Assembly (NCBI GenBank): GCA_030706015.1
Contig: JAUZPI010000013.1
Location: forward strand, 1-64,000
Direction of reading: 5' to 3'
DNA: 64,000 nt
Source of the DNA: Bacillota bacterium
Lineage (GTDB): Bacteria; Bacillota; Clostridia; Clostridiales; Clostridiaceae
The notes beneath the pieces were generated by a model, which searched no databases, was not told the DNA's origin, and saw only the letters and a list, made by a program, of their open reading frames with translations. Made by a program: the position numbers and the translations under genes. This document shows, piece by piece, positions 16,810-25,517 of this stretch; within the stretch, counting starts at the first letter, position 1; each line of letters begins with the position of its first letter.

Positions 16810-17658
16810 TTAATTTAAATTAAAGATTAAACATATAAGTAAGCCTATATCACCAACAGAAATTAATTGAGCACAGAAGAAAGTTACAAGGTTATCTCTA
16901 TATCTCAGCCTTTCAATAAAGTATGAGAAAAGCGTTATAAATAAACCTACCAAGCCCATAATTAAACCTACAAGTCCTTTATTGTCTGCAGAAAACCAAA
17001 TACCATAGTCTATTCCGAATTTTATAAAATAATATGTAAAAACAAGAAATGAAATTATATTTACTGGTATGAATAATTTGAATCTCACATATTGTGAAAT
17101 AACCGCTATAAAGATTATTCCACCAATTACGGTCAAGAACACTAATATATCCTTAAAAGGAAAACCTACAGCCTTTCTATACCCATTGCTTTCATCAATT
17201 TGTTCGCAATAAATCGCCCTCTTTGTATGGGTAAGATAGCCTATTTTATAATCTTTATATTTACTGACACCAGAAGAAAAGAAAAATTCAACCTCATATC
17301 CTCCACAGATATAAACATATTCCGTTGGATCTTTACTCACTGTTCTAATATCTTGAACTTCTCCTGTTACATAATTTAGTTTTCCTGTTATCAATTGAGG
17401 AACATCAAGAATGTATGGTTTAATCAGGTAAACTGTAATGCTCATAACAATTATAAACCAGACAATTTTCCACGGCTTTATCTGCCTTCTTGCCCTTTTT
17501 CTAGTGGAAGTGAGCTCCAAATAACTGTAGCTAGGCCACTCATTGGAAGTATATTTGTTATTGCTAAAAAGTTTTTCTGGAAAAAGTGCAAATGCCAAGC
17601 CTAATATTAAATATAATATGACTTCAACTATAAAAAAGCACGTTTGAAATATTCTCAT
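16810..17658 (-). CDS. Polytopic membrane protein of unknown function
   Basis: A 282-residue protein I do not recognise. Predicted helices lie at ~7-27, ~66-86, ~170-190, ~195-215, ~225-246 and ~258-280. Between helices 2 and 3 is an ~80-residue non-membrane domain (YVTGEVQDIRTVSKDPTEYV...) containing a single Cys pair far apart. A basic cytoplasmic loop STRKRARRQIKPWK precedes helix 2. SD GGCGG precedes ATG 17658. No obvious partner gene; neighbours are convergent or divergent. Confidence 0.6.
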   Translation of the reverse strand: MRIFQTCFFIVEVILYLILGLAFALFPEKLFSNNKYTSNEWPSYSYLELTSTRKRARRQIKPWKIVWFIIVMSITVYLIKPYILDVPQLITGKLNYVTGEVQDIRTVSKDPTEYVYICGGYEVEFFFSSGVSKYKDYKIGYLTHTKRAIYCEQIDESNGYRKAVGFPFKDILVFLTVIGGIIFIAVISQYVRFKLFIPVNIISFLVFTYYFIKFGIDYGIWFSADNKGLVGLIMGLVGLFITLFSYFIERLRYRDNLVTFFCAQLISVGDIGLLICLIFNLN

Positions 17659-17985
17659 TCTTTTACCGCCTTAAATGTATATTTATCCTTTAATTAATCA
17701 AATTATATTTGCATCATATTACAATCAAGATGCAAGCCTACTATACAGCAGAACAGTTAACTTGTACATTAATGATTTTGCACAAGAAGGCTGAAACTGG
17801 AATTACTTACTACATTAGCATATTTCTTGGACATAGTCAAAATAACAAGGCTCTATGGCACGTTGACTGCGTATAGGTAATGTAAGATGAATAACGGTTT
17901 GGCAAGCAAACACTAGTATAAAGTCCATATTACTCCACATCATAATTATATAAATCTAACAGGAAGACAGGAAGGTGATTGTACT

Positions 17986-18210
17986 ATGAATAGAGTAATA
18001 ACACTTGATGAATTAATAGATACCCTTGAAACCAATGGTGAAGTTAGTATCACAAATGGAATAAAAGAATTGTTTATTCAGGTTGTGGATGACAAAGATG
18101 GATATTCCTATGTAAGCAGTACAAATGAGGAATTTGGCAGCAGCAGAGAGGCTGTAGAATGGGCAATTGAAAAAATGAATGGTATTAAGAATATAGTAAC
18201 CTTTGAGTAA
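17986..18210 (+). CDS. Small acidic protein of unknown function (74 aa)
   Basis: The frame starts at ATG 17986, 9 bases after GGAAGG. The protein is soluble and acidic: MNRVITLDELIDTLETNG, then ELFIQVVDDKDGYSYVSS and REAVEWAIEKMNGI. The mix of beta-strand and helix suggests a compact alpha/beta fold. No family is recognised. A bidirectional terminator follows 33 bases later. The 17659-17985 gap before it has no gene; it holds only AT-rich sequence. Confidence 0.65.
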   Translation: MNRVITLDELIDTLETNGEVSITNGIKELFIQVVDDKDGYSYVSSTNEEFGSSREAVEWAIEKMNGIKNIVTFE

Positions 18211-18242
18211 GCAAAAATAATCACTGCCATTCTTTAATAGCA

Positions 18243-18299
18243 CAAAAGGGCGTTATATCAAAATATAGATTAGTTTCTACTCCGATATAAGCCCTTTTG
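18243..18299. terminator. Bidirectional terminator between the small gene and the aminotransferase
   Basis: AAAAGGGCGTTATATC...GATATAAGCCCTTTT, with A- and T-rich flanks on both sides. Confidence 0.75.
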
Positions 18300-18331
18300 A
18301 AATATTCATTATTTAATTACTTCTTACATCT

Positions 18332-19513
18332 CTACATCATGCTCTTTATAGCAGTTCCTAATCTTTTTATACCTTCGATTATTTTTTCATCAGGCATATT
18401 GGAGTAGTTTAATCTAAAAGTATTTGTGCAGCCTCCATTTGGGAAGAATGGATGTCCAGGTACAAAAGCTACGTTATTTTCTAAGCACTTGCTGAATAGT
18501 TCCTTTGAATCTATATGTGAAGGAAGTTCAACCCAGATAAATAGTCCACCTTCTGGAGAAGTGTATTTCAAGCCTTCAGGGAATTCTTCTTTTATACACT
18601 TTAACATTAATCCCCTTCTGTGAAGGTACACAGCTTTAATTTCCTTTACATGCTCTTCTAAGTCATGCAGCTCTATATGCTTTGCTGTTATCATTTGAGC
18701 AAATACATTGGTATGTAAGTCTGCACTTTGTTTAAAGGCAACAAACTTCTCAGTAAACTCTGCATTAGCACACATCCAGCCTAGTCTTAAGCCTGGACAG
18801 AATATCTTTGAGAAAGTACTTAAGTAAATTACTCTTCCTTCCTTATCAAAAGCCTTTACTGGAGGTAAATCTTGTCCTGCAAATCTAACTGCTCCATATG
18901 GATTGTCCTCAACTATAAGCACATCGTATTGATTTGCCAGCTCTATTAATCTCTTTCTTCTTTCCAAACTCATTGTTCTTCCTGTAGGGTTTTGAAAATC
19001 AGGTATAGTGTATATGAATTTAGCCTTTGGATTGTTTATAAGAGTCTTTTCAAGTTCCTCCATAATCATTCCATCATCATCCATAGCTACTTCTGCAAAC
19101 TTAGCGTCATATACCTTAAAAGCATTGATAGCTGCAAGGTATGTTGGACTTTCACAGATTATAGTGTCCCCTTCATCTATAAAAAGTTTTCCTACTAAAT
19201 CTAAGCCCTGCTGAGAACCAGCTGTAACTAATATATTTTCTAAGGAAGCTTCTATATCTAAAGCCTTCATTCTATCTATTATAATATTTCTTAATGGATT
19301 GAAGCCTTCTGTAGTAGCATATTGAAGTGCTGACTGACCCATTTCCTTTAACACGATTTCACAAGCTTCTTTTAAAGTCTCTACTGGAAAAAGCTCTGGA
19401 GCTGGAAGTCCTCCTGCAAAAGATATTATTTCTGGTCTTTCTGTAACCTTTAATATTTCACGAGTTTCTGATGCCTTAACATTATTAGTTCTTTTAGAAA
19501 ATTTACTATTCAT
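18332..19513 (-). CDS. PLP-dependent class I/II aminotransferase (2-aminoadipate/LysN-like)
   Basis: A 393-residue fold-type I aminotransferase. It has ISFAGGLPAPELFP at the N-terminus, TAGSQQGLDLVGKLFIDEGD, the Asn/Asp/Tyr cofactor pocket in YTIPDFQNPTGRTM and VEDNPYG, and the PLP Lys in YLSTFSKIFCPGLRLGW. The final carboxylate-binding Arg is in FRLNYSN. It belongs to the group that includes LysN/AadAT and the C-terminal half of MocR regulators. SD AGGGGG precedes the ATG. It lies 21 bases downstream of the mocR-like gene, with which it is 40-50% similar by eye, so the pair probably arose by duplication and forms one operon. Confidence 0.9.
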   Translation of the reverse strand: MNSKFSKRTNNVKASETREILKVTERPEIISFAGGLPAPELFPVETLKEACEIVLKEMGQSALQYATTEGFNPLRNIIIDRMKALDIEASLENILVTAGSQQGLDLVGKLFIDEGDTIICESPTYLAAINAFKVYDAKFAEVAMDDDGMIMEELEKTLINNPKAKFIYTIPDFQNPTGRTMSLERRKRLIELANQYDVLIVEDNPYGAVRFAGQDLPPVKAFDKEGRVIYLSTFSKIFCPGLRLGWMCANAEFTEKFVAFKQSADLHTNVFAQMITAKHIELHDLEEHVKEIKAVYLHRRGLMLKCIKEEFPEGLKYTSPEGGLFIWVELPSHIDSKELFSKCLENNVAFVPGHPFFPNGGCTNTFRLNYSNMPDEKIIEGIKRLGTAIKSMM

Positions 19514-19534
19514 TTATTAGCCCCCTACTTATTT

Positions 19535-21055
19535 CTATATTAGTGGAGTTTTATTGAACTCCAAATTATCTTCTGAATCCTCAGACTCCTCTTTAGCTTC
19601 CCTAATGGCTTCCATTAAGAGTTTTATTCCTAATTTTATATTTTCACAATTCTCATAAGTAAAATTTAATCTAAAATAAGTTTCTCCTTCACCTGCATGA
19701 GGGAAAAACACATTACCTGGTGTATAGATAACCCCTTTAACAGCTGCCTTTGACATTAATCTTGATTGACTTATACCTTTAGGCATGGTGCACCAGATAT
19801 AATAACCCCCTTCTGGGATTGTATAATTTACCCCTTGTACCTTATACTCTTCAAGCGCTGCTACCATAGCATCTCTTTTTTTGGTATACTCACTGCATAC
19901 CAATTTAATATGCTCTCTATAATAATTTTTTCTGAGATAGTTATCCAATATGTGCTGACCAAGGGTATTTGTATGAAGATCTGTCATCTGTTTTAATATT
20001 GAAAACTTCTTAATTACCTGCTCTGGCGCCACTGCCCAGCCTATTCGCATTCCTGAGAACAAAGTTTTTGAAAAAGTACTGATATATATAACATAACCAT
20101 GCTTATCCAAGGCCTTCAGGGTAGGTAAATCTGTACCTTCGTATCTAAGTTCTCCATAGGGGTCATCCTCCACAATAGGAACTTGATATTTATGAGCTAG
20201 TGCTAAAAGTTCATTTCTTCTTTTACCGCTCATAGTAATGCCTGTAGGACATTGAAAATTTGGCATGGTATATATAAACTTTGGCTTATATTTTTGCAGC
20301 AGTATATCCAGCACATCCGTCCTTATACCATTGTTGTCCATTGGCACTCCTATAACCTTGGCTCCAGCCACCCTAAATGATTCAAGAGCACCTATATAGG
20401 TAGGTTCTTCTACAATGACCACATCACCTGGTTTTATAAACGTCCTTGCCGCAAAATCAATCCCCTGCATAGAACCTGATAAAATAACTATTTCTTTAGA
20501 TGATGTCTGCACTCTCCTGGTTTCCATTAAACTAACTAAGCTTTCTCTTAATGGATAGTAGCCATCCACAGAACTAATTGAAAGTATTTCTTCTGGAGAA
20601 ATTCTCCAAAGTTCATCTTCAATTTCTTTTATTTTTTCTAAAGGATATAGCTCAGGTGCTGCTATTCCGGCAGCAAAAGATATAAGATTCCTGTGGCCAT
20701 GAATATTCATAATGTCACTAATGGTATGCTCATTGGCTGATGCTATGCTTTCATCAAAAAACTGATACCAAGACAAGGGTAAAACCTTTACTTCACTTTC
20801 TAAAGCTTTATCTTCAAACTCAGCTGAAACTCTAGTGCCCATACCAATATGTGACTCTACTAGTCCCAGTGCCTTTAGTTCCTCATAAGCCTTAACCACA
20901 GTACTCCTGCTGACACCAATTTCTACAGCCAGCCTTCTCTCAGGAGGAAGCACAAAACCAACAGGCAATATCCCATCATGGATAAGTTCCTTTATTTGAT
21001 TTTTTATTTGAATATAAATTGGTATGGAAATTTTCTTATCTATAGAAATGCGCAT
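19535..21055 (-). CDS. MocR-type regulator (GntR HTH fused to aminotransferase domain)
   Basis: A 506-residue transcription factor. Residues ~1-75 are a GntR winged helix (PIYIQIKNQIKELIHDG, LAVEIGVSRSTVVKAYEEL). Residues ~110-495 are a class I aminotransferase-like domain with the PLP Lys in YISTFSKTLFSGMRIGW. Family members such as PdxR, GabR and TauR bind PLP or PLP adducts and often control the neighbouring enzyme gene. ATG 21055, after GAGAGGGATAGG, is preferred to an upstream start at 21103, which lacks an SD and lies across the promoter. A GTGTATACAC palindrome 27 bases upstream is a likely autoregulatory site. Confidence 0.9.
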   Translation of the reverse strand: MRISIDKKISIPIYIQIKNQIKELIHDGILPVGFVLPPERRLAVEIGVSRSTVVKAYEELKALGLVESHIGMGTRVSAEFEDKALESEVKVLPLSWYQFFDESIASANEHTISDIMNIHGHRNLISFAAGIAAPELYPLEKIKEIEDELWRISPEEILSISSVDGYYPLRESLVSLMETRRVQTSSKEIVILSGSMQGIDFAARTFIKPGDVVIVEEPTYIGALESFRVAGAKVIGVPMDNNGIRTDVLDILLQKYKPKFIYTMPNFQCPTGITMSGKRRNELLALAHKYQVPIVEDDPYGELRYEGTDLPTLKALDKHGYVIYISTFSKTLFSGMRIGWAVAPEQVIKKFSILKQMTDLHTNTLGQHILDNYLRKNYYREHIKLVCSEYTKKRDAMVAALEEYKVQGVNYTIPEGGYYIWCTMPKGISQSRLMSKAAVKGVIYTPGNVFFPHAGEGETYFRLNFTYENCENIKLGIKLLMEAIREAKEESEDSEDNLEFNKTPLI

Positions 21056-21081
21056 CCTATCCCTCTCTTTGTTAGTTAGCG

Positions 21082-21091
21082 GTGTATACAC
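21082..21091. promoter_or_regulatory. Possible MocR/GntR operator
   Basis: Perfect 10-bp palindrome GTGTATACAC just upstream of the mocR-like gene, next to TATATAATAC-like promoter sequence on the same strand. GntR-family sites commonly have this GT-N-AC form. Confidence 0.4.
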
Positions 21092-21171
21092 TATATAATA
21101 CAATAAATATATAATACCACCTTATGATATAATTTAAACTACCAATTGGAACATTCCATAGTAGTCCAATT

Positions 21172-21206
21172 AAAAAAGCAATTCAGATTACCCAAATTGC
21201 TTTTTC
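21172..21206 (-). terminator. Terminator after the radical SAM gene
   Basis: Reverse strand AAAAAGCAATTTGG...AATTGCTTTTTT. It lies 17 bases beyond the stop of the gene at 21223. Confidence 0.85.
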
Positions 21207-21222
21207 ACCTATCTCATTTAAA

Positions 21223-22659
21223 TCAATATAATCCAGACTCCTGTGTTGATTTTTTTAGAAAAGGCAGTTCCTTTTTTAAATCAGCCCGAACGCTTTTTTG
21301 CCAAAAAAATTCACCTAAAAATAAAATTCTGTCAATACCACGCTTCTTAAAAATTGCAGATAATAATCGTCTTAAGGAATATATCTTTTTACTTGCATAT
21401 ATTATTTCTTGTTGCAAATCATATGGTGAGATATTTTCTGGATAATGTACAACATTTCCTGTGCACTTAGACCAATTTGTGTGTATCAACTTATCCTTAT
21501 GCGTCTCGTAAACAGGTGTACCCGGTATAAAATACATAGATTGAATAAGAACACCGCAAATATTATTTTCAATTACGAAACTCGCAAGTCTTTCTCCAAC
21601 ACCTATTGTATGATTATCAGCACCTACAATAAATAACCCACGCACTCTTAAACCATGCTTTTGAATGTTTTTCACTGAACCAACTATATCAATATATCTG
21701 CTTTTTTTATTATAAGCATGAAAGGCTTCATCTTCCAAAAATTCTATCCCCATGGCTATTTCAATAAATCCAGCTTTTTTTAACATTTCAAGCATTTCAT
21801 CATCATATCCAACTTCATATCTTGCTTGAATAGTAAATTTGTATTTAATTCCAGCATCTATGATAGACCTTAACACTGATAGAGCCCATTCCCTATCTGC
21901 AAAGAAATTATCATCAGTTATCCAAAGCATTTTTGCTAATCTGCGGTGTTTAGAATCGAAAAAATTAATGGTACGTTTAATATCTTCAACAACGCTTTCA
22001 GGCCATCGGGTGCGAACTTTTCTGCCAAAAACTCGAACAAGAGCACAATAATCACAACTATGCGGACACCCACGTGAAGCATGTACTTGAGGCCAAATTG
22101 TATTATACCTAACCATATCATGGAATCTATAAAGCAGGCTATGATTGGGGATAGTATCGATGTTTTCTGGCGGACACCGCTTTGGTGTAACAACAATTGC
22201 CTTGTCCTTCTTATAAGCAACACCAGGTATTGATATATCTTTTTCTGATTCTATAGCTTTGATTATATCCAATACAGATTCATCACCCTCACCCAGCAGT
22301 ACATAGTCACAATAATTACAGGCTTCTTCATAATTTAGTGTTGGGTGTAATCCACCTAATATTATAACAGCCTTTGAATTCTGCCTAATATAATTTGCCA
22401 GTTCATATCCCCTGTTAGCAGCGAAAGTAAAGAAACCCATAAAAATTATATCGGCATCTAATACATCCTCCCATTTAATTTTTGATATGGATTCACTATA
22501 CATAAGAGTGTCGTCAACATATTGTTTAACTATCGTTGCAAGAGTCAACAAGCCCATTGAAGGGGTACGTATGTATTTATCATAGACATATAAGTTTTTA
22601 ATTGATTTTCTGTATGGCAAATTGCCTGGCTCAATAAATCGAACTTTTTTAATCTCCAT
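21223..22659 (-). CDS. B12-binding-domain radical SAM protein
   Basis: A 478-residue class B-type radical SAM enzyme. Residues ~25-150 resemble a cobalamin-binding Rossmann domain (SMGLLTLATIVKQY, DADIIFMGFFTFAANRGYELA, VIILGGLHPTLNYEEA). The radical SAM core carries the cluster motif CPHSCDYC (Cys-x3-Cys-x2-Cys) near residue 198, then WITDDNFFADREWA and IEIAMGIEFLEDEAF. Such proteins perform methylations or rearrangements of unactivated carbons; the substrate cannot be inferred. No biosynthetic neighbours are evident. It is the first gene left of the cassette-like array, but no attC-like site follows it, so I do not treat it as a cassette. Confidence 0.85.
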   Translation of the reverse strand: MEIKKVRFIEPGNLPYRKSIKNLYVYDKYIRTPSMGLLTLATIVKQYVDDTLMYSESISKIKWEDVLDADIIFMGFFTFAANRGYELANYIRQNSKAVIILGGLHPTLNYEEACNYCDYVLLGEGDESVLDIIKAIESEKDISIPGVAYKKDKAIVVTPKRCPPENIDTIPNHSLLYRFHDMVRYNTIWPQVHASRGCPHSCDYCALVRVFGRKVRTRWPESVVEDIKRTINFFDSKHRRLAKMLWITDDNFFADREWALSVLRSIIDAGIKYKFTIQARYEVGYDDEMLEMLKKAGFIEIAMGIEFLEDEAFHAYNKKSRYIDIVGSVKNIQKHGLRVRGLFIVGADNHTIGVGERLASFVIENNICGVLIQSMYFIPGTPVYETHKDKLIHTNWSKCTGNVVHYPENISPYDLQQEIIYASKKIYSLRRLLSAIFKKRGIDRILFLGEFFWQKSVRADLKKELPFLKKSTQESGLY

Positions 22660-22780
22660 TTTCCCAGCCTCACAATGTATAATTTTTAATTCACAATACC
22701 TTACAATTGTAACTTTTTATTATATAAATCTAATAAAAAATTTTATGCCTAAACATTAACTTTATTAGATTTAAAATGTC

Positions 22781-22976
22781 ATATAACGTTTCTTGTTGCC
22801 GGCGTTCCTGAATAGGACCCAAAAGGAATCCCCTTGGCGTGGTTGCACCGATGAAGGAATGCGGCTTGGCACTAGTTCCACATCCTGCCAAAAACGTAGT
22901 TACATTTAAATCCAACACTTATCCGCTTCAAAATACTATCTAGCCAAGGCGAACGGCAATATTTTATTATATGACG
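22781..22976 (-). repeat. attC-like site 1 (imperfect palindrome, ~196 bp)
   Basis: In minus orientation it begins CATATAATAAAATATTGCCG and ends CGGCAACAAGAAACGTTATA. The arms TTGCCG and CGGCAA pair, with a large, variable interior. The outer end AACGTTAT is shared by all four sites. A 62-residue open frame inside (22730-22918) is not conserved and is not a gene. The rest of the 22660-23043 gap is featureless. Confidence 0.6.
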
Positions 22977-23043
22977 TCCAACATCCTACTTTAATTGAAT
23001 ATATTTCCACAAACTATAAAAAATAACAAGGTCTTTCACCTTA

Positions 23044-23421
23044 TTATTTTTCATGACTCTCAATCCATTCAAGAATATAATTTTCATCATGCTTTCCTTC
23101 TGCAACTCCTAGCCCAACATCAATTAATTCCTGCTGAGAGTACTTTATTATAATATTATTCATTTTCAGAAGCAAAACCATGACTGCTATACCTATTCTT
23201 TTATTGCCATCTACAAATCCATGATTTCTTATAAGACCATGCGTTATAACAGCTATTTTCTTCTCTGTACTTTCATATAGTTCATGCCCATCAAATGTCA
23301 CGAATGCTCTATTTAATGCACTTTCAATTAGGCCTATGTCTCGAATTCCTTCACTACCACCAGTCTTATTTATTATCTTTTTATGAAATAATTGTATGTT
23401 ATCTATATCTAAAAACTCCAC
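23044..23421 (-). CDS. doc: Doc-type Fic toxin (death-on-curing)
   Basis: A 125-residue Fic/Doc protein; Doc kinases phosphorylate elongation factor Tu and arrest translation. The catalytic loop is NHGFVDGNKRIGIAVM, the Doc variant of the Fic motif, preceded by GGSEGIRDIGLIESALNRAF. The GTG start at 23421 overlaps the TAG stop of the upstream antitoxin gene by one base (TAGTG), so translation is likely coupled. Antitoxin-toxin order and size are those of a classic phd-doc-like module. The pair is bounded by attC-like sites 1 and 2, as toxin-antitoxin cassettes are in integrons. Confidence 0.92.
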   Translation of the reverse strand: MEFLDIDNIQLFHKKIINKTGGSEGIRDIGLIESALNRAFVTFDGHELYESTEKKIAVITHGLIRNHGFVDGNKRIGIAVMVLLLKMNNIIIKYSQQELIDVGLGVAEGKHDENYILEWIESHEK

Positions 23422-23594
23422 TATTTTGCAAGCTCCTCTAATGCTTCTTGATTATCGAGTATAACTTCATCCATCATACTTTCTAATCTCTTCTGATTTT
23501 TTAACTTTAGGAACTCAACAAAATCTATAACTTCTTTCTTTTGCGTTTCTGGTAACTCCTCGAAATCCTTTATAAGCTTTTCTGCTAAACTCAT
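23421..23594 (-). CDS. Antitoxin partner of Doc (57 aa)
   Basis: Start ATG 23594 after a GAGGTGAAATTGAA leader, stop TAG overlapping the doc start. The 57-residue protein begins MSLAEKLIKDFEELPETQKK, followed by EVIDFVEFLKLKNQK, an amphipathic helical region like the DUF2281/Phd-type antitoxin N-terminus, and ends in an acidic helix (DNQEALEELAK) suited to covering the toxin. The size, order and one-base overlap with doc make the call firm even though the antitoxin subfamily is uncertain. Confidence 0.82.
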   Translation of the reverse strand: MSLAEKLIKDFEELPETQKKEVIDFVEFLKLKNQKRLESMMDEVILDNQEALEELAK

Positions 23595-23690
23595 TTCAAT
23601 TTCACCTCAATTATAGAATTCTTTATTTATATTATACACTAGTGTATGAATTCCAGTCATTCATATTTTACTGATTTTTAAATTCAAAGA

Positions 23691-23793
23691 TGTCGCATAA
23701 CATCTCTTACTCCCGACGTTTCACAGCCTTAGATATCTCATATCTTAGGCTGTGAAATGTGGCAAAGTGAACGGGAGTATTTTGCTATACGAA
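23691..23793 (-). repeat. attC-like site 2 (~103 bp)
   Basis: Minus orientation: starts CGTATAGCAAAATACTCCCG, ends CGGGAGTAAGAGATGTTATG. Outer arms ACTCCCG/CGGGAGT pair perfectly; the centre is a separate perfect hairpin (CACAGCCTAAGATATGA/...TTAGGCTGTG). It ends in GTTAT like the other sites. Confidence 0.65.
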
Positions 23794-23835
23794 GGCATAT
23801 ATAGCCACTCTATTATTGCAATGTATTAATCTTTT

Positions 23836-24378
23836 TCAATCTATCTTTTCTGAATCACATCTTAACTTATAAAAATATTGAATGGCCTCGTGCTCATTTA
23901 TAATTGAGCTTCTCATATTAACTAATGTCCTCTTACCAACCCTGCGATCAATAACGCTAAGTATTTTTATTATGATATTCTCTGATTTCAAGCTTTCTTC
24001 AATAAAGGAAGCTAAAAATATTTCCACTGCTTCAAAAAAGTCATCCTGTGAGAGGATACCTTCTTTTTCTACTTTCGAGTAATTCTTATAGTGGAGTGAC
24101 ATTAATTCAGGACTATAACTATCAAAATCATACGGTTCAACTCCTACATTATAGTCTTTTAGCATTTGTTTTTCCTTCTCATATACTGAAACATTCCGTC
24201 TTAGTGTACACATATTCATTACTTCTTTTTTATCAACAACTATATATGCTCTACCTGCATTGTCATGTGCTCTTCTATAGTTAGCCACATGAAATTCAAC
24301 CCTACCTTTTAGGGAATCACAAGTAAATCCTTCTAGTCTCTTCTTTATTTTGCTCCAAGTCTTCAAAACTTCTATCAC
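23836..24378 (-). CDS. Hypothetical soluble protein, cassette-like gene (180 aa)
   Basis: A soluble 180-residue protein. The N-terminus (TWSKIKKRLEGFTCDSLKGR, then VEFHVANYRRAHDNAGRAYI) is reminiscent of the uncharacterised SF0329-like family, from memory only; the C-terminal half is helical with DRRVGKRTLVNMR. No catalytic motif is recognised. It starts at the ATG or nearby; no strong SD is seen. It lies alone between attC-like sites 2 and 3 with its stop 43 bases from site 2, as expected for a single-gene cassette. Confidence 0.6.
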   Translation of the reverse strand: MIEVLKTWSKIKKRLEGFTCDSLKGRVEFHVANYRRAHDNAGRAYIVVDKKEVMNMCTLRRNVSVYEKEKQMLKDYNVGVEPYDFDSYSPELMSLHYKNYSKVEKEGILSQDDFFEAVEIFLASFIEESLKSENIIIKILSVIDRRVGKRTLVNMRSSIINEHEAIQYFYKLRCDSEKID

Positions 24379-24445
24379 CCTATCATTTCTTAAATTATAT
24401 TTTCAAAATCTATTGTTAATATAAAACTTTATTATGTTGAATCAC

Positions 24446-24564
24446 TTCGATAACGTTTCTAATTTCCGACGCCGAGACACTTAGCCAGACTTGGCTTAGT
24501 GTTGCAGGTGTAGCTTGGATATCTTCTCAAGCCAAGCTGAACGGAAACTTTTTGTTATGATATG
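24446..24564 (-). repeat. attC-like site 3 (~119 bp)
   Basis: Minus orientation: starts CATAACAAAAAGTTTCCG, ends CGGAAATTAGAAACGTTATC. Arms TTTCCG/CGGAAA pair, and the ends TAAC/GTTA complete the R-box-like pair. The interior has a CACTAAGCCAAG...CTGGCTAAGTG hairpin nearly shared with site 4. Confidence 0.68.
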
Positions 24565-24615
24565 TTTTAGGTCTCGCTCTTTCTTTCAATAGTGCACTTT
24601 CCATTTATATTACCT

Positions 24616-25125
24616 TTATACTTCTATTTCAAATCCATATTCACGCAATACAAGCTCATCATTAATTCTTTCTTCATAGATCCCATCTACCTGTTTGAAT
24701 CCGTTTTTTAAATATACATTTATAGCTGGTTTATTTATATCTACAACAAAAAGCCTTAAATATTTCGCGTTCTTCTGCTTAGCGAGTGTAATCGCATGTT
24801 TAAGCATTATACCTCCAATTCCTCGTCTTGAATAATTAACGTTAACTCCAAGGCGGTCAAGATATACTGCCTTGTCGTTAACATTTTCCCATTTCACATA
24901 ACTTTCTCCCGCATTTGATTCACATAATGCAAACGCTGCGACTATATCGTCATGCCCCTCAACCAGTAAATACAGGTGATTATTTTCAATATCATCGCTA
25001 AAAACCTCGCATGGATAGAATTCGCCCCAAATTGGTATGTTGTTTCTTATCATATTATCAATTATGTTTCTATACACTGCTTTGAGTTTCGATAAATCGT
25101 TCATATTAGCCAATCTCAACTCCAT
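24616..25125 (-). CDS. GNAT-family N-acetyltransferase, cassette-like gene
   Basis: A 169-residue acetyltransferase. Acetyl-CoA motif A is DRLGVNVNYSRRGIGGIMLK, followed by LRLFVVDINKPAINVYLKNG and the GFKQVDGIYEE end typical of the fold. The substrate is unknown. ATG 25125 is used because the GGGGGG SD is 8 bases away, against 2 bases for ATG 25131. The gene shares the interval between attC-like sites 3 and 4 with the 66-residue gene upstream. GNAT enzymes are frequent in integron cassettes, which fits the context. Confidence 0.85.
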   Translation of the reverse strand: MELRLANMNDLSKLKAVYRNIIDNMIRNNIPIWGEFYPCEVFSDDIENNHLYLLVEGHDDIVAAFALCESNAGESYVKWENVNDKAVYLDRLGVNVNYSRRGIGGIMLKHAITLAKQKNAKYLRLFVVDINKPAINVYLKNGFKQVDGIYEERINDELVLREYGFEIEV

Positions 25126-25182
25126 ATACATTCCCCCCTAAATTAATATTTATAATACTTAACCTTAAATTTGAATTTGTCA

Positions 25183-25383
25183 TTACTTATAATATTGAAA
25201 CATCCTTTGATAAAGTTCTCTTGTTTGCCTTTCATCTTCCAACGACAAAGGATCATCAGCATAACACAAGGTCCAAAATGGTTCTTTATTTTGAATTCCA
25301 TGTGGCAACATCATCCATATTGGGTACATTTTTGAGCCAAAGAACCGTATATCCATATCATCTTGATAATAATAATATTTCAA
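25183..25383 (-). CDS. Small hypothetical protein, cassette-like gene (66 aa)
   Basis: A TTG start 9 bases after AGGAG reads an aromatic-rich, acidic protein (MKYYYYQDDMDIRFFG, then PFWTLCYADDPLSLEDER). The nearby ATG at 25387 is out of frame and soon stops. No family recognised; soluble. It is 58 bases upstream of the GNAT gene and could be cotranscribed with it or be its own cassette whose attC has been lost. Confidence 0.5.
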   Translation of the reverse strand: MKYYYYQDDMDIRFFGSKMYPIWMMLPHGIQNKEPFWTLCYADDPLSLEDERQTRELYQRMFQYYK

Positions 25384-25517
25384 CCATAATATCTCCTATA
25401 TAAATTGCTATTTATTGAGTTCTTACATCACATTATTTTATAAATCAGACTTACTTTTCATTTTACAATTCTTTATAGCCTTGCTGTTAAGCTAACTCTT
25501 CGATAGTCCTAAAATTT

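Noticed and set aside
21223..22659. The radical SAM gene as a further cassette
   Set aside because: It is followed by an ordinary terminator and no attC-like palindrome; size is large for a cassette.
22730..22918. A 62-residue minus-strand gene
   Set aside because: Lies inside attC-like site 1, has no SD and no protein-like composition.
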